Assembly: GCF_028290435.1 (NCBI RefSeq)
Contig: NZ_JAQGJV010000003.1
Location: 54,126 to 118,125 of the forward strand
Source of the DNA: Devosia sp.
GTDB lineage: Bacteria > Pseudomonadota > Alphaproteobacteria > Rhizobiales > Devosiaceae
Direction of reading: 5' to 3'
DNA length: 64,000 bases
The position numbers and the translations under genes are program-made. Positions 7,739 to 16,473 of the stretch are shown in pieces. A model generated the notes under the pieces. The model saw nothing but the letters and a program-made list of their open reading frames with translations, searched no databases and was not told the DNA's origin. Each line of letters starts with the position of its first letter. Position 1 is the first letter of the stretch.

Positions 7739-9007
7739 TCACTTCGCCTGTTGCGGACCATACCAAGAGGCAAGGCCGGTCTGCAGTTCCCCGGTGACGG
7801 TTTCAGGCGTGGTGTCGGAGGTCATCATCACCTGCAACTGGCGCCAGATTTCGTCGTCGAGCGGCGGCGTGCCGGCGCTCAGGCGGTCGAGAGCCAGGCG
7901 TGGGGTCAGCAGCGCGCCGGTCTTGAGATCGGCGAAATGTTGGGCCAGAGGATTGTCATAGGTCACGGCCTGGTTGCTCATGGCGAAGAAGCCGGGCGCG
8001 CTATTGACGTAGATCTGCTGGAATTCAGGACCCGATACCCAATCGAGGAATACCTTGGCGGCGTCCTGCTTGGCGCTGGCGGCATTGATGCCGATCGCCA
8101 TATCGGGCATTTCCTGGAGATAGCGTTGGCCGCCGGCTTCGACTGCCGGAGGTCCGAAGACGCCGACATTGAGACCGGTCGAGGTCACCTGATTGATGTT
8201 CCACGAACCATCGGGGAGGATGGCAGCGCGGCCAAGTGTGAACAGCTGGGTCATGTCGGAATAGGAGAGCGCCTCCTGCCCCGACGGGAGGAATGGCTTC
8301 CACGCCTGGAATGCCGCAAAGGCCGCGACGAAATCGGGATCGGTCAGCTTCTTGGTGCCGTCGATCAGGCCAAGCCGGCCTTCCTCGCCCTTCCAATATG
8401 CCGGCCCGATGCTGTAGAGCCCGTTATAGGCCAGCTGCCAGCTTTCCGAAGAACCCTCGGCGAGCGGCGTGTACTTGCCGCTGTCCTGGATTTTCTGCAG
8501 CACGGTGGTGAACTCGGCTGCGGTCGTCGGCGGGGTCAGCCCCAATTCGTTGAAAATATCGATATTGTAGAAGAAGCCGGCGAGCACAGCGGCGACCGGT
8601 ACGCAGTAGGTCGCACCATCTACAGTCCAGGCGGCCTTGGCCGTGTCGGTGAAATTGGCGAGACCCGCCAAGCCATCGAGCGAGGCAAAATAACCACGGC
8701 CGATCCACTCATTGTTCACGTCGAACGGGCGGCAGGTGATGAGATCGGGACCCGTGCCGCCTTCGATCTGCGACTGGATCGCCGCATTGTATTCATTGGT
8801 ATTGACCGGCGCGAACTCGACCTTGATGTCGGGATGAGACGCTTCGAAGGCGGGCAATACCTGATCCTGCCAGATGGCAAGGTCTTCGGTGCGCCAGCTA
8901 CCTAGGGTCAGCGTGACCGGTTCCGCCATGGCGGCGGTGGCGATCGAGGCGATTGAAACCCCCAATGCCAGTATTGCGAGTGTGGTTCGTGCAGGCTTCC
9001 AACGCAT
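7739..9007 (-). CDS. extracellular solute-binding protein, sugar ABC transporter
   Basis: A 422-residue periplasmic sugar-binding protein (family 1). The signal peptide runs to about residue 28 (IATAAMA, then EPVTLTLGSW). Features of the family include the early QVLPAFEASHPDIKVEF strand-helix and the ARG/PDGSWNINQ region near residue 270. It is the first gene of the transport operon and diverges from the oxidoreductase gene at 9189. The ligand is unknown; an amino sugar or its oligomer fits the neighbouring kinase and SIS protein. Confidence 0.9.
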   Translation of the reverse strand: MRWKPARTTLAILALGVSIASIATAAMAEPVTLTLGSWRTEDLAIWQDQVLPAFEASHPDIKVEFAPVNTNEYNAAIQSQIEGGTGPDLITCRPFDVNNEWIGRGYFASLDGLAGLANFTDTAKAAWTVDGATYCVPVAAVLAGFFYNIDIFNELGLTPPTTAAEFTTVLQKIQDSGKYTPLAEGSSESWQLAYNGLYSIGPAYWKGEEGRLGLIDGTKKLTDPDFVAAFAAFQAWKPFLPSGQEALSYSDMTQLFTLGRAAILPDGSWNINQVTSTGLNVGVFGPPAVEAGGQRYLQEMPDMAIGINAASAKQDAAKVFLDWVSGPEFQQIYVNSAPGFFAMSNQAVTYDNPLAQHFADLKTGALLTPRLALDRLSAGTPPLDDEIWRQLQVMMTSDTTPETVTGELQTGLASWYGPQQAK

Positions 9008-9063
9008 CCAAATCTCCCTAGTGCTCGGCGTGGTCTGCGCCCCTCAGCGACAAACCTTAACAA

Positions 9064-9178
9064 CTTGACGACAGATCGATACCTCATAAGACCACATGCG
9101 ACAAGTGGTAATAAAATCGTCTTCACATATGGCCTTTTCGCCCAAGTGGCATTATGAGGTATTCAACTTGTCGCCAAG
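9064..9178. promoter_or_regulatory. inverted duplicated control module between divergent sugar genes
   Basis: The segment 9064-9097 and the reverse complement of 9144-9178 share CTTGRCGACA, then an exact ATACCTCATAA, then CCACWT. The exact 11-base arms are at 9079-9089 and 9152-9162, about 73 bases centre to centre, close to seven DNA turns. This suggests two copies of an operator (or operator plus promoter) facing each other, likely bound by the GntR/UTRA regulator encoded at 10219. Confidence 0.65.
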
Positions 9179-9188
9179 GGAGAGCGAA

Positions 9189-10214
9189 ATGATCGGTATC
9201 GGCTTGCTGGGCTCGGGGTTCATCGCGGAATCATATGCCGACGCCCTTCTGGACGTGCGCAACGCCGAGCTGGTGTCGTGCTATTCGCGCAGTTCCAAGC
9301 GCTCCGCCGCCTTCGCCGACAAGTGGAAGATCAGGGCCTGCGCCAGCATGGACGAGCTTTGCGCCGATCCGCGCGTCGAGATCGTCATCGTCGCCCTGCC
9401 CAACGAAATTCACCTGGAAGCCTGCGAAGTGGCAGCTCGCCACGGCAAGGCGATCATCTGCACCAAGCCGCTGGCCCGCACCGAGGCCGAGGCGCAGAAA
9501 ATCCTCGACGTCGTCAACGCTGCCGGCGTCTGGCACGGCTATGCGGAAAGCTCGGTATTCTCCCCCAATGTCGCCAAGGCCTATGAAATGGTGCAAGCCG
9601 GTGGCATCGGCAAACTGCTGACCATGCGCGCCCGCGAGGGTCACTCCGGCCCCCACGCCCCCCACTTCTGGGATGCCGAAACCGCCGGCGGCGGCGCCTT
9701 GCTCGACATGGGCTGCCACACCGTCGAATCGGCTCGCCACTTCTTCGGCAAGGACAACAAGGTCACCGAGGTCATGGCCTGGGGCTCCACCATGGTACAT
9801 GGAGACAAGACCACCGGCGAGGACACCGCCGTCGCCCTGCTCAAATTCGCGGGTGGCGAAATGGCAACCATCGAATCATCCTGGATCGAGCGTGGCGGAA
9901 TGCAATTGCGCCACGAACTCGTCGGCTCCGCTGGGCGCCTGGTGACCGATAGCTCGGTCGGCCCGGTCTGGGGCTTTATCGAAAATCCGGTCGGCTACAC
10001 GGTCGAGAAGGCCGATGCCGAGACCGGCTGGGTCTATCCGGTCCCCGAGGAAACCCGCGCCTACGGTTTCTCCCAGCAGATGCGTCATTTCGTCGATCAC
10101 TACGTCGCGGGAAAAGTCCCCTCCGAGACGTTCGAGGATGGTGTCATCGTAAACCGCATCATCGATGCGTGCTATCGCTCGATGAAGACGGGCCAATGGG
10201 AAAAGGTAGCCTAG
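9189..10214 (+). CDS. Gfo/Idh/MocA-family oxidoreductase
   Basis: A 341-residue NAD(P)-dependent sugar oxidoreductase. The Rossmann motif GLLGSGFIAE is at residues 5-14. The usual EKP substrate motif is TKP here (CTKPLA). The catalytic region reads LLDMGCHTVE, with the Asp and His typical of the family. ATG 9189 is chosen because GGGAGAG precedes it and the Rossmann strand begins at once; in-frame upstream ATGs would add about 31 unlikely residues across the control module. It is the first gene of the plus-strand sugar operon. Confidence 0.88.
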   Translation: MIGIGLLGSGFIAESYADALLDVRNAELVSCYSRSSKRSAAFADKWKIRACASMDELCADPRVEIVIVALPNEIHLEACEVAARHGKAIICTKPLARTEAEAQKILDVVNAAGVWHGYAESSVFSPNVAKAYEMVQAGGIGKLLTMRAREGHSGPHAPHFWDAETAGGGALLDMGCHTVESARHFFGKDNKVTEVMAWGSTMVHGDKTTGEDTAVALLKFAGGEMATIESSWIERGGMQLRHELVGSAGRLVTDSSVGPVWGFIENPVGYTVEKADAETGWVYPVPEETRAYGFSQQMRHFVDHYVAGKVPSETFEDGVIVNRIIDACYRSMKTGQWEKVA

Positions 10215-10218
10215 CCTC

Positions 10219-10980
10219 ATGAGCGAACCGGCAATGCTCGACGCAGATTCTCCCGATCCACTATGGCGCCAGGCCGCCGATCTGATCCGTCATCAGATCG
10301 AGGCGGGCAAGCTGGCCGATAACGGCCGCATTCCCGCCGAGCGCGATCTGCTCGCCCAGCTCTCGATCAGCCGGGTGACGCTACGCCGCGCCCTCCAGAC
10401 CCTAGTCGAGGAAGGCGTGCTCACGGCCAGTCATGGCCGCGGCTGGTATGTGTCAGCCGACGCGCCCAAGGAATTTCCCAATACGCTGGAATCGTTCAGC
10501 GAAACCGCGGCGCGGCTTGGGCTGGTGCCGTCGTCCGACGTGATCCGCGCCGAGGACGCCCCTGCGACCCTCGACGAAGCCGAGGAACTGGGTATCGCGC
10601 CCGGCGCACAGGTTTTCCATCTCGACCGTATCCGGCGCCTCGATGGCGTGCCAGTGGCGGTCGACACGTCGTATTTCGCCTCCAGCCTCAAGCCGGACTT
10701 CACCGATGTCGACTTCCGCTTCGCCTCGCTGTTCGAGCAATTGCTGAACCACGGCATCGATCTGGCGCGCGGCGAAACTACCATCGAGGCCCGCGCCGCC
10801 GACGCGGCGCTGGCGGCCCATCTCGATATCGAAGTGGGCAAGCCGATTCTCGTGATGCGCCAGTCCATCATGGATGGCGCCGGCAAGCCGATGCTGTCCT
10901 CTGTCGTCCAGTATGTCGGCGATCGTTATCGCCTGCGCACCTCGTTCTCGCGGTCGCGCAAGCCCGGCCTGCGCGGCTGA
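10219..10980 (+). CDS. GntR-family regulator with UTRA domain
   Basis: A 253-residue regulator. The winged helix spans about 14-75 (IPAERDLLAQLSISRVTLRR, then the wing GRGWYVS). A UTRA effector domain follows (about 90-245). UTRA members such as NagR and PhnF bind small ligands, often amino-sugar phosphates. It starts 5 bases after the oxidoreductase stop and is inside the operon it probably controls. The inverted module at 9064-9178 is the best candidate operator. Confidence 0.9.
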   Translation: MSEPAMLDADSPDPLWRQAADLIRHQIEAGKLADNGRIPAERDLLAQLSISRVTLRRALQTLVEEGVLTASHGRGWYVSADAPKEFPNTLESFSETAARLGLVPSSDVIRAEDAPATLDEAEELGIAPGAQVFHLDRIRRLDGVPVAVDTSYFASSLKPDFTDVDFRFASLFEQLLNHGIDLARGETTIEARAADAALAAHLDIEVGKPILVMRQSIMDGAGKPMLSSVVQYVGDRYRLRTSFSRSRKPGLRG

Positions 10981-11036
10981 ACCTATCAAATCACCCGCCT
11001 GCACCGGGTTCGTATGTGCTGCAAGGAGACGCTGAA

Positions 11037-12062
11037 TTGGTCGAGGGATATATCAAGCTCGCCGCGGCACGGGCCACGCAGGCCGATCTGCTGGAGAGCG
11101 CATTGCCTTCCATTGCCGCCGAAGTGCGTGCCGGGCAGGCGCGCGGCGCGTTCGCCGGTCCCGGTCCCATTTTTCTGGGCATTGGCGCCAGCTTTGCCGC
11201 GTCGGCGGCCGCCGTGTGGGTGCTGCGCTCGCGAGGCATTCACGCCTGGCGCCTCAATGCGGGCGAATATCCCATACCCTTCCCTGCCTCGCCGCATCCC
11301 ATCGTTGGCGTGTCGCAGAGCGGCAAGAGCACCGAGACACTGGCCGTGCTGGGCGCCGCTGCGCCCGAACTGCGCATGGCCGTGCTCAACGTCGTGCCCT
11401 CGCCCATTTCCGCGATTGCGGCCACCACCATCGGGCTCGGCAACCTGCCCGACAGCTACGCCTCGACCATCGGCTACACTGCCACCATCGCCGCCTTGGC
11501 CATGATCGCAGAGGCCTGGGATGGCGGCACGATCGATGAGAGCTGGACCGCCCTGCCCGCCGCTTTCCGCGCGCTTGAAGCCATGATGGAGCGCCGGGTC
11601 GGCGATCTCGCCGCCCTCCTCCGCGATGCGCACAGCGTGGATTACGCCGCAGCAGCTCCCTCGGTGGGCTCGGCCGAAGTCGGCTCGCTGCTGCTGCGCG
11701 AAGTGGCGCGCATCTCGGCGACCGGATTTTCGACCCGGCAATACCTCCACGGTGCCATGGAATCGGCGGGCAAGACCGGCCACGTCCTGTGCGGCGGCGA
11801 ACGCGAGGTGGGCGTTGCCCATACGCTGGCCCGCGCCGGGCACGACGTCATCCTGGTGACAAGTCTCGATACGTCGGAGGAGCCGCATTTGTCGGTCATT
11901 CGCATTCCCGACCTTTCGGCGCCGCAGCGCACCATCCTCGAGGCCCTCGTCATGCAATCGCTGGCGGTCGAGACTGCCCTGCAGCGCGGGCTCGACCCCG
12001 ACGCTTTCGTTTTCTTCCACACCGATACCAAGGTGGCGACTTCCAAGGTGGCATCGGCATGA
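11037..12062 (+). CDS. SIS-domain sugar-phosphate isomerase/deaminase-like protein
   Basis: A 341-residue protein with two SIS domains, resembling the isomerase half of GlmS and NagB-II/AgaS proteins. The first domain has FLGIGASFAASAAAVW and the phosphosugar-binding VGVSQSGKSTET; the second has ARISATGFSTRQYLHG. It probably acts on glucosamine-6-phosphate or a related phosphosugar. The start is taken as TTG 11037, with AAGGAG 8 bases upstream; a GTG at 11016 is an alternative. The stop overlaps the next start in ATGA. Confidence 0.82.
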   Translation: MVEGYIKLAAARATQADLLESALPSIAAEVRAGQARGAFAGPGPIFLGIGASFAASAAAVWVLRSRGIHAWRLNAGEYPIPFPASPHPIVGVSQSGKSTETLAVLGAAAPELRMAVLNVVPSPISAIAATTIGLGNLPDSYASTIGYTATIAALAMIAEAWDGGTIDESWTALPAAFRALEAMMERRVGDLAALLRDAHSVDYAAAAPSVGSAEVGSLLLREVARISATGFSTRQYLHGAMESAGKTGHVLCGGEREVGVAHTLARAGHDVILVTSLDTSEEPHLSVIRIPDLSAPQRTILEALVMQSLAVETALQRGLDPDAFVFFHTDTKVATSKVASA

Positions 12063-12952
12063 CCGACCTGATCGCAGCCCTCGATATCGGCGGCACCAAG
12101 ACCCAACTGGTCATCGAAACGCTGGACCATCAGCGCGTCCTCGACGTCACCGAACCCAGCCTCGACTGGGACGCCGAGCCGCCCGGCCCGGCCATCGACT
12201 TCATCGCCGAACGCGTCGCTCGCCACACGCCCGCCGACGGACGCATCGTTTCGCTGGCCTTCGGTGCCCAAGGCATCAACCGGCGCGAAGTCGGCCTTGC
12301 GCTCGAGACCGGCCTGGCCACGCGCGGCTACAAGACGACCGCAGTCAATGACGCCTCCCTCATCGCCGCCGCCGCCGGCTTCACGGACGGCATTGGCGTC
12401 ATTTCCGGCACCGGCGCCATTGCGGTCGGCACCGATGCATCCGGTAATTTTCTCGCCGCTGGCGGCTGGGGCTGGGTGATCGGCGACGAAGGCGGCGCCT
12501 CCGCCCTGGTGCGCGAAGCCGTCCGTGCCGCCCTGCGCGCCAATGACAGCGGCCTGCCGGACGACGGCCTGCTCGGCCACCTCATTGCTCATTTCGGCGT
12601 CGCCGATGCCGAGCGTCTCACGCGCGTCGTCAATGACGAGCCGACCATGGACAACTGGGCGCCTCACGCCCCGGCCATCTTTACCGCCGCCGATGCGGGC
12701 TCGTTGCTGGCCCAATCCGTGATCGTCGAAGGGGCAAAAATGCTCGCCTTCAACGTTGGGCAGTTGCGTGCTCGCGGCGCCGTGGGCTCCGACGTGGTCG
12801 TCGCCGGTAGCGTCATCGTCAATCAACCCCGGCTGCTCGACGCTTTCCGCGCCGCCGTCGCCGACCTGAATCACAATTACACTGTCCATGTGCTGACCGC
12901 CGCGCCCGTCGAAGGCGCGGTGTTGCTGGCCCGCCGGGCCGCTGGTCAATAG
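12059..12952 (+). CDS. BadF/BadG/BcrA-type ATPase, probable N-acetylglucosamine kinase
   Basis: A 297-residue ASKHA-fold kinase. Phosphate-1 motif ALDIGGTKTQLV is near residues 6-17, phosphate-2 motif is ISGTGAIAVGTD, and GGWGWVIGDEGGASALV is typical of eukaryotic-like GlcNAc kinases. It would phosphorylate the imported sugar before the SIS protein acts. Start and upstream stop overlap by 4 bases (ATGA), so translation is coupled. No deacetylase gene is present in the cluster, which leaves the exact substrate open. Confidence 0.85.
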   Translation: MTDLIAALDIGGTKTQLVIETLDHQRVLDVTEPSLDWDAEPPGPAIDFIAERVARHTPADGRIVSLAFGAQGINRREVGLALETGLATRGYKTTAVNDASLIAAAAGFTDGIGVISGTGAIAVGTDASGNFLAAGGWGWVIGDEGGASALVREAVRAALRANDSGLPDDGLLGHLIAHFGVADAERLTRVVNDEPTMDNWAPHAPAIFTAADAGSLLAQSVIVEGAKMLAFNVGQLRARGAVGSDVVVAGSVIVNQPRLLDAFRAAVADLNHNYTVHVLTAAPVEGAVLLARRAAGQ

Positions 12953-12961
12953 GAGAACCAG

Positions 12962-13963
12962 ATGTCGAGCCTCACGGTCACCAACCTGTTCAAAAGCTAC
13001 GGCAATGTCGAGATTCTCAAGGACATCAACCTTGCGATCGATAGCGGCGAATTCGTTGTCTTCGTCGGTCCCTCGGGTTGCGGCAAGTCTACGCTACTGC
13101 GCTGCATTTCGGGCCTTGAGACAATCTCCTCGGGCGCGCTGTCCATCGATGGCCAGGAGGTCAACGACGTTGCGCCATCCAAGCGCGGCATCGCCATGGT
13201 GTTCCAGTCCTATGCGCTCTATCCGCATATGACCGTGTTCGACAACATGGCCTATTCCCTCAAGCTGCAACATCTGCCCAAGGAAGAAATCCGCGCCAAG
13301 GTGGACGCTGCGGCCGAGAAGTTGCAACTGACGCCCTATCTCGACCGGCATCCGCGCACGCTGTCCGGCGGCCAGCGCCAGCGCGTGGCGATCGGCCGTG
13401 CCATCGTGCGCGATCCAAAAGTGTTCCTGTTCGACGAACCGCTGTCCAATCTGGACGCGGCCCTGCGCGTCGCCACGCGCCTTGAAATCGCGCGCCTCAA
13501 GGCCAGCCTGCCGCAGACCACGATGGTCTATGTCACCCATGACCAAGTCGAGGCCATGACCCTGGCGGACCGCATCGTCGTGCTCAATGCCGGCCGCATC
13601 GAACAGGTCGGCACGCCAATGGAGCTCTATGACAGCCCCAAATCGCTGTTCGTCGCCGGCTTCATCGGCTCGCCCAAGATGAACTTCATCACCGGCGAAC
13701 AGGCCGCGCCCTTCGGTGCTCATACCGTGGGCGTGCGCGCCGAACATCTCGACATCAGCGACAGCGGCCCCTGGAGCGGCACGGTGATCTATTCGGAGAA
13801 CCTGGGCTCCGACAGCTTTATCTATATCGACGTCGGCGCGACCGAGCCGCTGGTCCTGCGCCAGAACGGCAAGTCATCGCGCACACCCGGCGAGGTGCTG
13901 CGCTTCGGTCCCCAGGGCCAGTCATTCCACCGCTTCGACGCCCAAGGCCAGCCACTCGCCTAA
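12962..13963 (+). CDS. sugar ABC transporter ATP-binding protein (UgpC/MsmX type)
   Basis: A 333-residue ATPase. Walker [10 protein letters not shown] is at residues 36-44, the signature is [14 protein letters not shown], Walker B is [12 protein letters not shown], and the switch is THD. A C-terminal TOBE-like region follows (about 235-333), a little shorter than the usual 360-residue proteins. It begins 9 bases after the kinase stop with a GGAG site. It should energise the two permeases encoded at 5880-7656, giving one complete importer split over both strands. Confidence 0.92.
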   Translation: MSSLTVTNLFKSYGNVEILKDINLAIDSGEFVVFVGPSGCGKSTLLRCISGLETISSGALSIDGQEVNDVAPSKRGIAMVFQSYALYPHMTVFDNMAYSLKLQHLPKEEIRAKVDAAAEKLQLTPYLDRHPRTLSGGQRQRVAIGRAIVRDPKVFLFDEPLSNLDAALRVATRLEIARLKASLPQTTMVYVTHDQVEAMTLADRIVVLNAGRIEQVGTPMELYDSPKSLFVAGFIGSPKMNFITGEQAAPFGAHTVGVRAEHLDISDSGPWSGTVIYSENLGSDSFIYIDVGATEPLVLRQNGKSSRTPGEVLRFGPQGQSFHRFDAQGQPLA

Positions 13964-13976
13964 GGTGGGCAGCTAC

Positions 13977-14019
13977 AAAGCAAGAGGCACGGAACCTAGG
14001 TTCCGCGCCTCTTGCTTTT
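13977..14019. terminator. bidirectional terminator
   Basis: A long hairpin: AAAGCAAGAGGC and CGGAACC pair with GGTTCCG and GCCTCTTGCTTT around a central TA, with one A/C mismatch. It has T-rich ends on both strands. It lies between the convergent ABC ATPase and aldehyde dehydrogenase genes. Confidence 0.85.
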
Positions 14020-14035
14020 GTCCGTCTGGCTGCGA

Positions 14036-15397
14036 TTAGGCGCCAGTCCACACCAGCTTGGCATTGGTCAATTCCCGCGCCCCGAGCGGCCCCAGTTCAC
14101 GCCCGAAGCCCGAGCCCTTGACGCCACCGAAGGGCGCCCGCGGGTCCGAACGGACGAAGTCGTTGATGAAAATCGCGCCGGCCTCCATCTGCCGCACGAC
14201 CCGGCGAGCGCGCTCCGGATCGCGCGTCCACACCGCGCCACCGAGGCCGAAATCGGTGGCGTTGGCCTGCGCGATGGCGTCGGCCTCGCCCGTAAACGGG
14301 AACATCAGCGCCACCGGCCCGAAGAACTCCTCGCTGGCGATCGGCGCTGTCGGGTCGACCCCGACGATGACCGTGGGCTCGAAGAAATTGCCCAGCCCGG
14401 CCATGGCCTTGCCGCCGGCGATGATCCGCCCGCCAGCCGCTACCGCATCGGCAATTTGCCGCGTGGTCGTTTCGACTAGGTCGGCCTTGGCCAGCGGTCC
14501 CAGCTTGGTCGTCGGGTCCATCGGGTCGCCGATCACCAAGGCCGATGCGGCTTTGGCGAAGGCGGCGCAATAGGCGTCAAAGATCGGCGCGGCGATCAGG
14601 AAGCGCTTGGCGGCGATGCAGCTTTGCGCATTATTGGAAAAGCGCGACACGATGCCCAGGCTGACCGCCTTGTCGAAATCGGCGTCCTCGAACACGATAT
14701 ACGGATCAGAGCCGCCCAGTTCGAGCACGGCCTTCTTGCCATGCGCGCCCGCGGCCTCCGCCACGGCACGACCGGCGCCGGTGCTGCCGGTGACGGTCAC
14801 GGCGCGAACGCGCGGATCAGCGATGATGCCCGACACCGCATCGCGCCGCACGCGCAGGTTGGTGTAGAGACCTGCCGGACCGCCGGCATCACGCACCAGA
14901 TCCTCGATCGCCTGCGCCGAGCCCTGCACCAGGTCGGCATGCTTGACCAGCACCACATTGCCCGCGATGGCGGCCGGAATGAAAAACCGCAGCACCTGCC
15001 AGAACGGCAGATTCCACGGCATGACGCCGAATATAGGCCCCATCGGCTCGTAGATGATGCTGCTGGGCGTGCCCACAATGGGCTCCTCGGCAAGATAACG
15101 CGGCCCGGCCTCGGCAAAATGCCGCGCGCCGGTCGCCGCCTTGATGACCTCGCCCCGGGCCTCGCCGACCGGCTTGCCCATTTCCCCGGTGATCAGCGCG
15201 GCATAGTCGTCCGCACGCGCTTCGAGCAGTTCGGCCAGCCTGACCAGAAAGGCCGAACGCTCCTCCATCGTCGTCGCCGCCCAGGCGCGCCAGCCGGTCC
15301 AGGCCTGCTCCAGCAGGCGCTCCACTTCGGCCGGGGGATGGGCGGAAAACTCAGCGCGCATCACGCCGGTCGCCGGATTGATCGATTTGAACGTCAT
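14036..15397 (-). CDS. NAD(P)-dependent aldehyde dehydrogenase (YneI/Sad type)
   Basis: A 453-residue aldehyde dehydrogenase, close in length and motifs to the YneI (Sad) succinate semialdehyde dehydrogenases. Catalytic Glu226 is in ELGGSDPY and catalytic Cys260 in NNAQSCIAAKRF; PWNLPFWQVLRF (about 128-139) is typical of this subgroup. ATG 15397 has an excellent AAGGAGGAG site. It is convergent with the sugar operon, but its upstream DNA carries the motif shared with amine oxidase and GMC oxidoreductase. It probably oxidises the aldehydes those enzymes make. Confidence 0.9.
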   Translation of the reverse strand: MTFKSINPATGVMRAEFSAHPPAEVERLLEQAWTGWRAWAATTMEERSAFLVRLAELLEARADDYAALITGEMGKPVGEARGEVIKAATGARHFAEAGPRYLAEEPIVGTPSSIIYEPMGPIFGVMPWNLPFWQVLRFFIPAAIAGNVVLVKHADLVQGSAQAIEDLVRDAGGPAGLYTNLRVRRDAVSGIIADPRVRAVTVTGSTGAGRAVAEAAGAHGKKAVLELGGSDPYIVFEDADFDKAVSLGIVSRFSNNAQSCIAAKRFLIAAPIFDAYCAAFAKAASALVIGDPMDPTTKLGPLAKADLVETTTRQIADAVAAGGRIIAGGKAMAGLGNFFEPTVIVGVDPTAPIASEEFFGPVALMFPFTGEADAIAQANATDFGLGGAVWTRDPERARRVVRQMEAGAIFINDFVRSDPRAPFGGVKGSGFGRELGPLGARELTNAKLVWTGA

Positions 15398-15491
15398 GGC
15401 CGCTCCTCCTTGGCAAACTTGCTGCTCTGCCCGGAGGATAACGGCGCCGGCAGGGTCACCATAGCCCTTCGCACTGCCCGCGCCCAAAAAC

Positions 15492-15506
15492 CGGACGCTG
15501 GGTCAA
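15492..15506 (+). promoter_or_regulatory. shared motif copy 3 (aldehyde dehydrogenase upstream)
   Basis: CGGACGCTGGGTCAA, identical to the copy at 2996-3010 and also preceded by a short A-rich run. It lies 95 bases upstream of the aldehyde dehydrogenase start, in the opposite orientation to that gene, as copy 1 does relative to the amine oxidase gene. Finding it 12 kb away before a functionally linked enzyme argues for a common regulator. Confidence 0.55.
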
Positions 15507-15669
15507 ACCAGCCCAGCCCGCGCATCAAACCGCGACCATCTTCCGATTTGACAAAAAAGAACGCTCCACCCTCGCCCCGCAAGGAGCCATAAGGATGGAG
15601 CGTCACTCTGCTTAAAGCCCCAGTTTATCAGGGCCCCACAGCTACAAATCCAGGCTTGGCCGGCCCGAC

Positions 15670-16197
15670 TTAGAACGGGATATCGTCGTCCATGCCGCCC
15701 GACTCGAAGGCCGGAGCGTTGGAGGTCGGGCGACGGGCGCCGCCGCCTGAATTGCCGCCATTGCCACTGTTATTATAGCCACCTTCGGATGGACGCGTGC
15801 CCCGGAAGCCGCCGCTATCGCCGCCGCCGGTGCTTTCGCCTTCGCCACGACCGTCAAGCAGGGTCATGTTGGAGTTGAAGCCCTGCAGCACGATTTCGGT
15901 CGAGTACTTGTCGGCGCCGCTCTGGTCCTGCCATTTGCGGGTCTGCAACTGGCCTTCGAGATAGACCTTGCTGCCCTTTTTCAGATAGCTCTCGGCGACG
16001 CGCGCCAGGCCTTCCGAGAAGATCACCACGCGGTGCCATTCGGTCTTTTCGCGGCGCTCGCCGGTGTTCTTGTCTTTCCAGTTTTCCGAGGTGGCGATCG
16101 ACAGGTTTACCACCTTGCCGCCGCTCGGCAGGTTCCGAACCTCGGGATCGGCACCGAGATTGCCGACCAGGATCACCTTATTCACACTGCCTGCCAT
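15670..16197 (-). CDS. ssb: single-stranded DNA-binding protein
   Basis: A 175-residue SSB. The OB fold fills about residues 1-115, beginning [20 protein letters not shown], followed by a Gly/Ser/Asn-rich linker and the acidic tip DDDIPF that recruits repair proteins. ATG 16197 has AGGGGAA upstream. A LexA-type box lies 130 bases upstream (16327-16341), so expression should rise after DNA damage. In many relatives ssb and uvrA are neighbours; here a LysE-family gene lies between them. Confidence 0.97.
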   Translation of the reverse strand: MAGSVNKVILVGNLGADPEVRNLPSGGKVVNLSIATSENWKDKNTGERREKTEWHRVVIFSEGLARVAESYLKKGSKVYLEGQLQTRKWQDQSGADKYSTEIVLQGFNSNMTLLDGRGEGESTGGGDSGGFRGTRPSEGGYNNSGNGGNSGGGARRPTSNAPAFESGGMDDDIPF

Positions 16198-16326
16198 AGC
16201 TCATTCCCCTTATTCAGTCCCCGGGACGGTGCCTCGCGGGACGCTCACTTACCCAGCAGCGCTGCGCCTGCTGCCACAAAGGTAACGCGCACATCTCCTT
16301 TTGGTTGTAAACATGCGCGCTCTGCC

Positions 16327-16341
16327 GTTCTTGTTATGTTC
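16327..16341 (+). promoter_or_regulatory. probable LexA (SOS) box
   Basis: GTTC-TTGTTAT-GTTC matches the alphaproteobacterial LexA consensus GTTC-N7-GTTC. It lies between the divergent ssb and LysE genes, 130 bases from the ssb start. LexA binding is inferred from the consensus. Confidence 0.75.
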
Positions 16342-16473
16342 CACATTCTATCCACCGTCAAGATGCATACAGAATCTTCAAACCAACGATGCTCTGGTGA
16401 AATCCCGCCCCTCCTGACACGCCCTGTCAGCAGCCTCCCCTAAGGCAGAGCGACGCTCAGCGGCGGGGAAAGC

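Noticed and set aside
9064..9098. Standard sigma-70 promoters within the inverted module
   Set aside because: TTGACG/TTGGCG to CATAAG/CATAAT spacing is only 14-15 bases, too short for a confident -35/-10 call.
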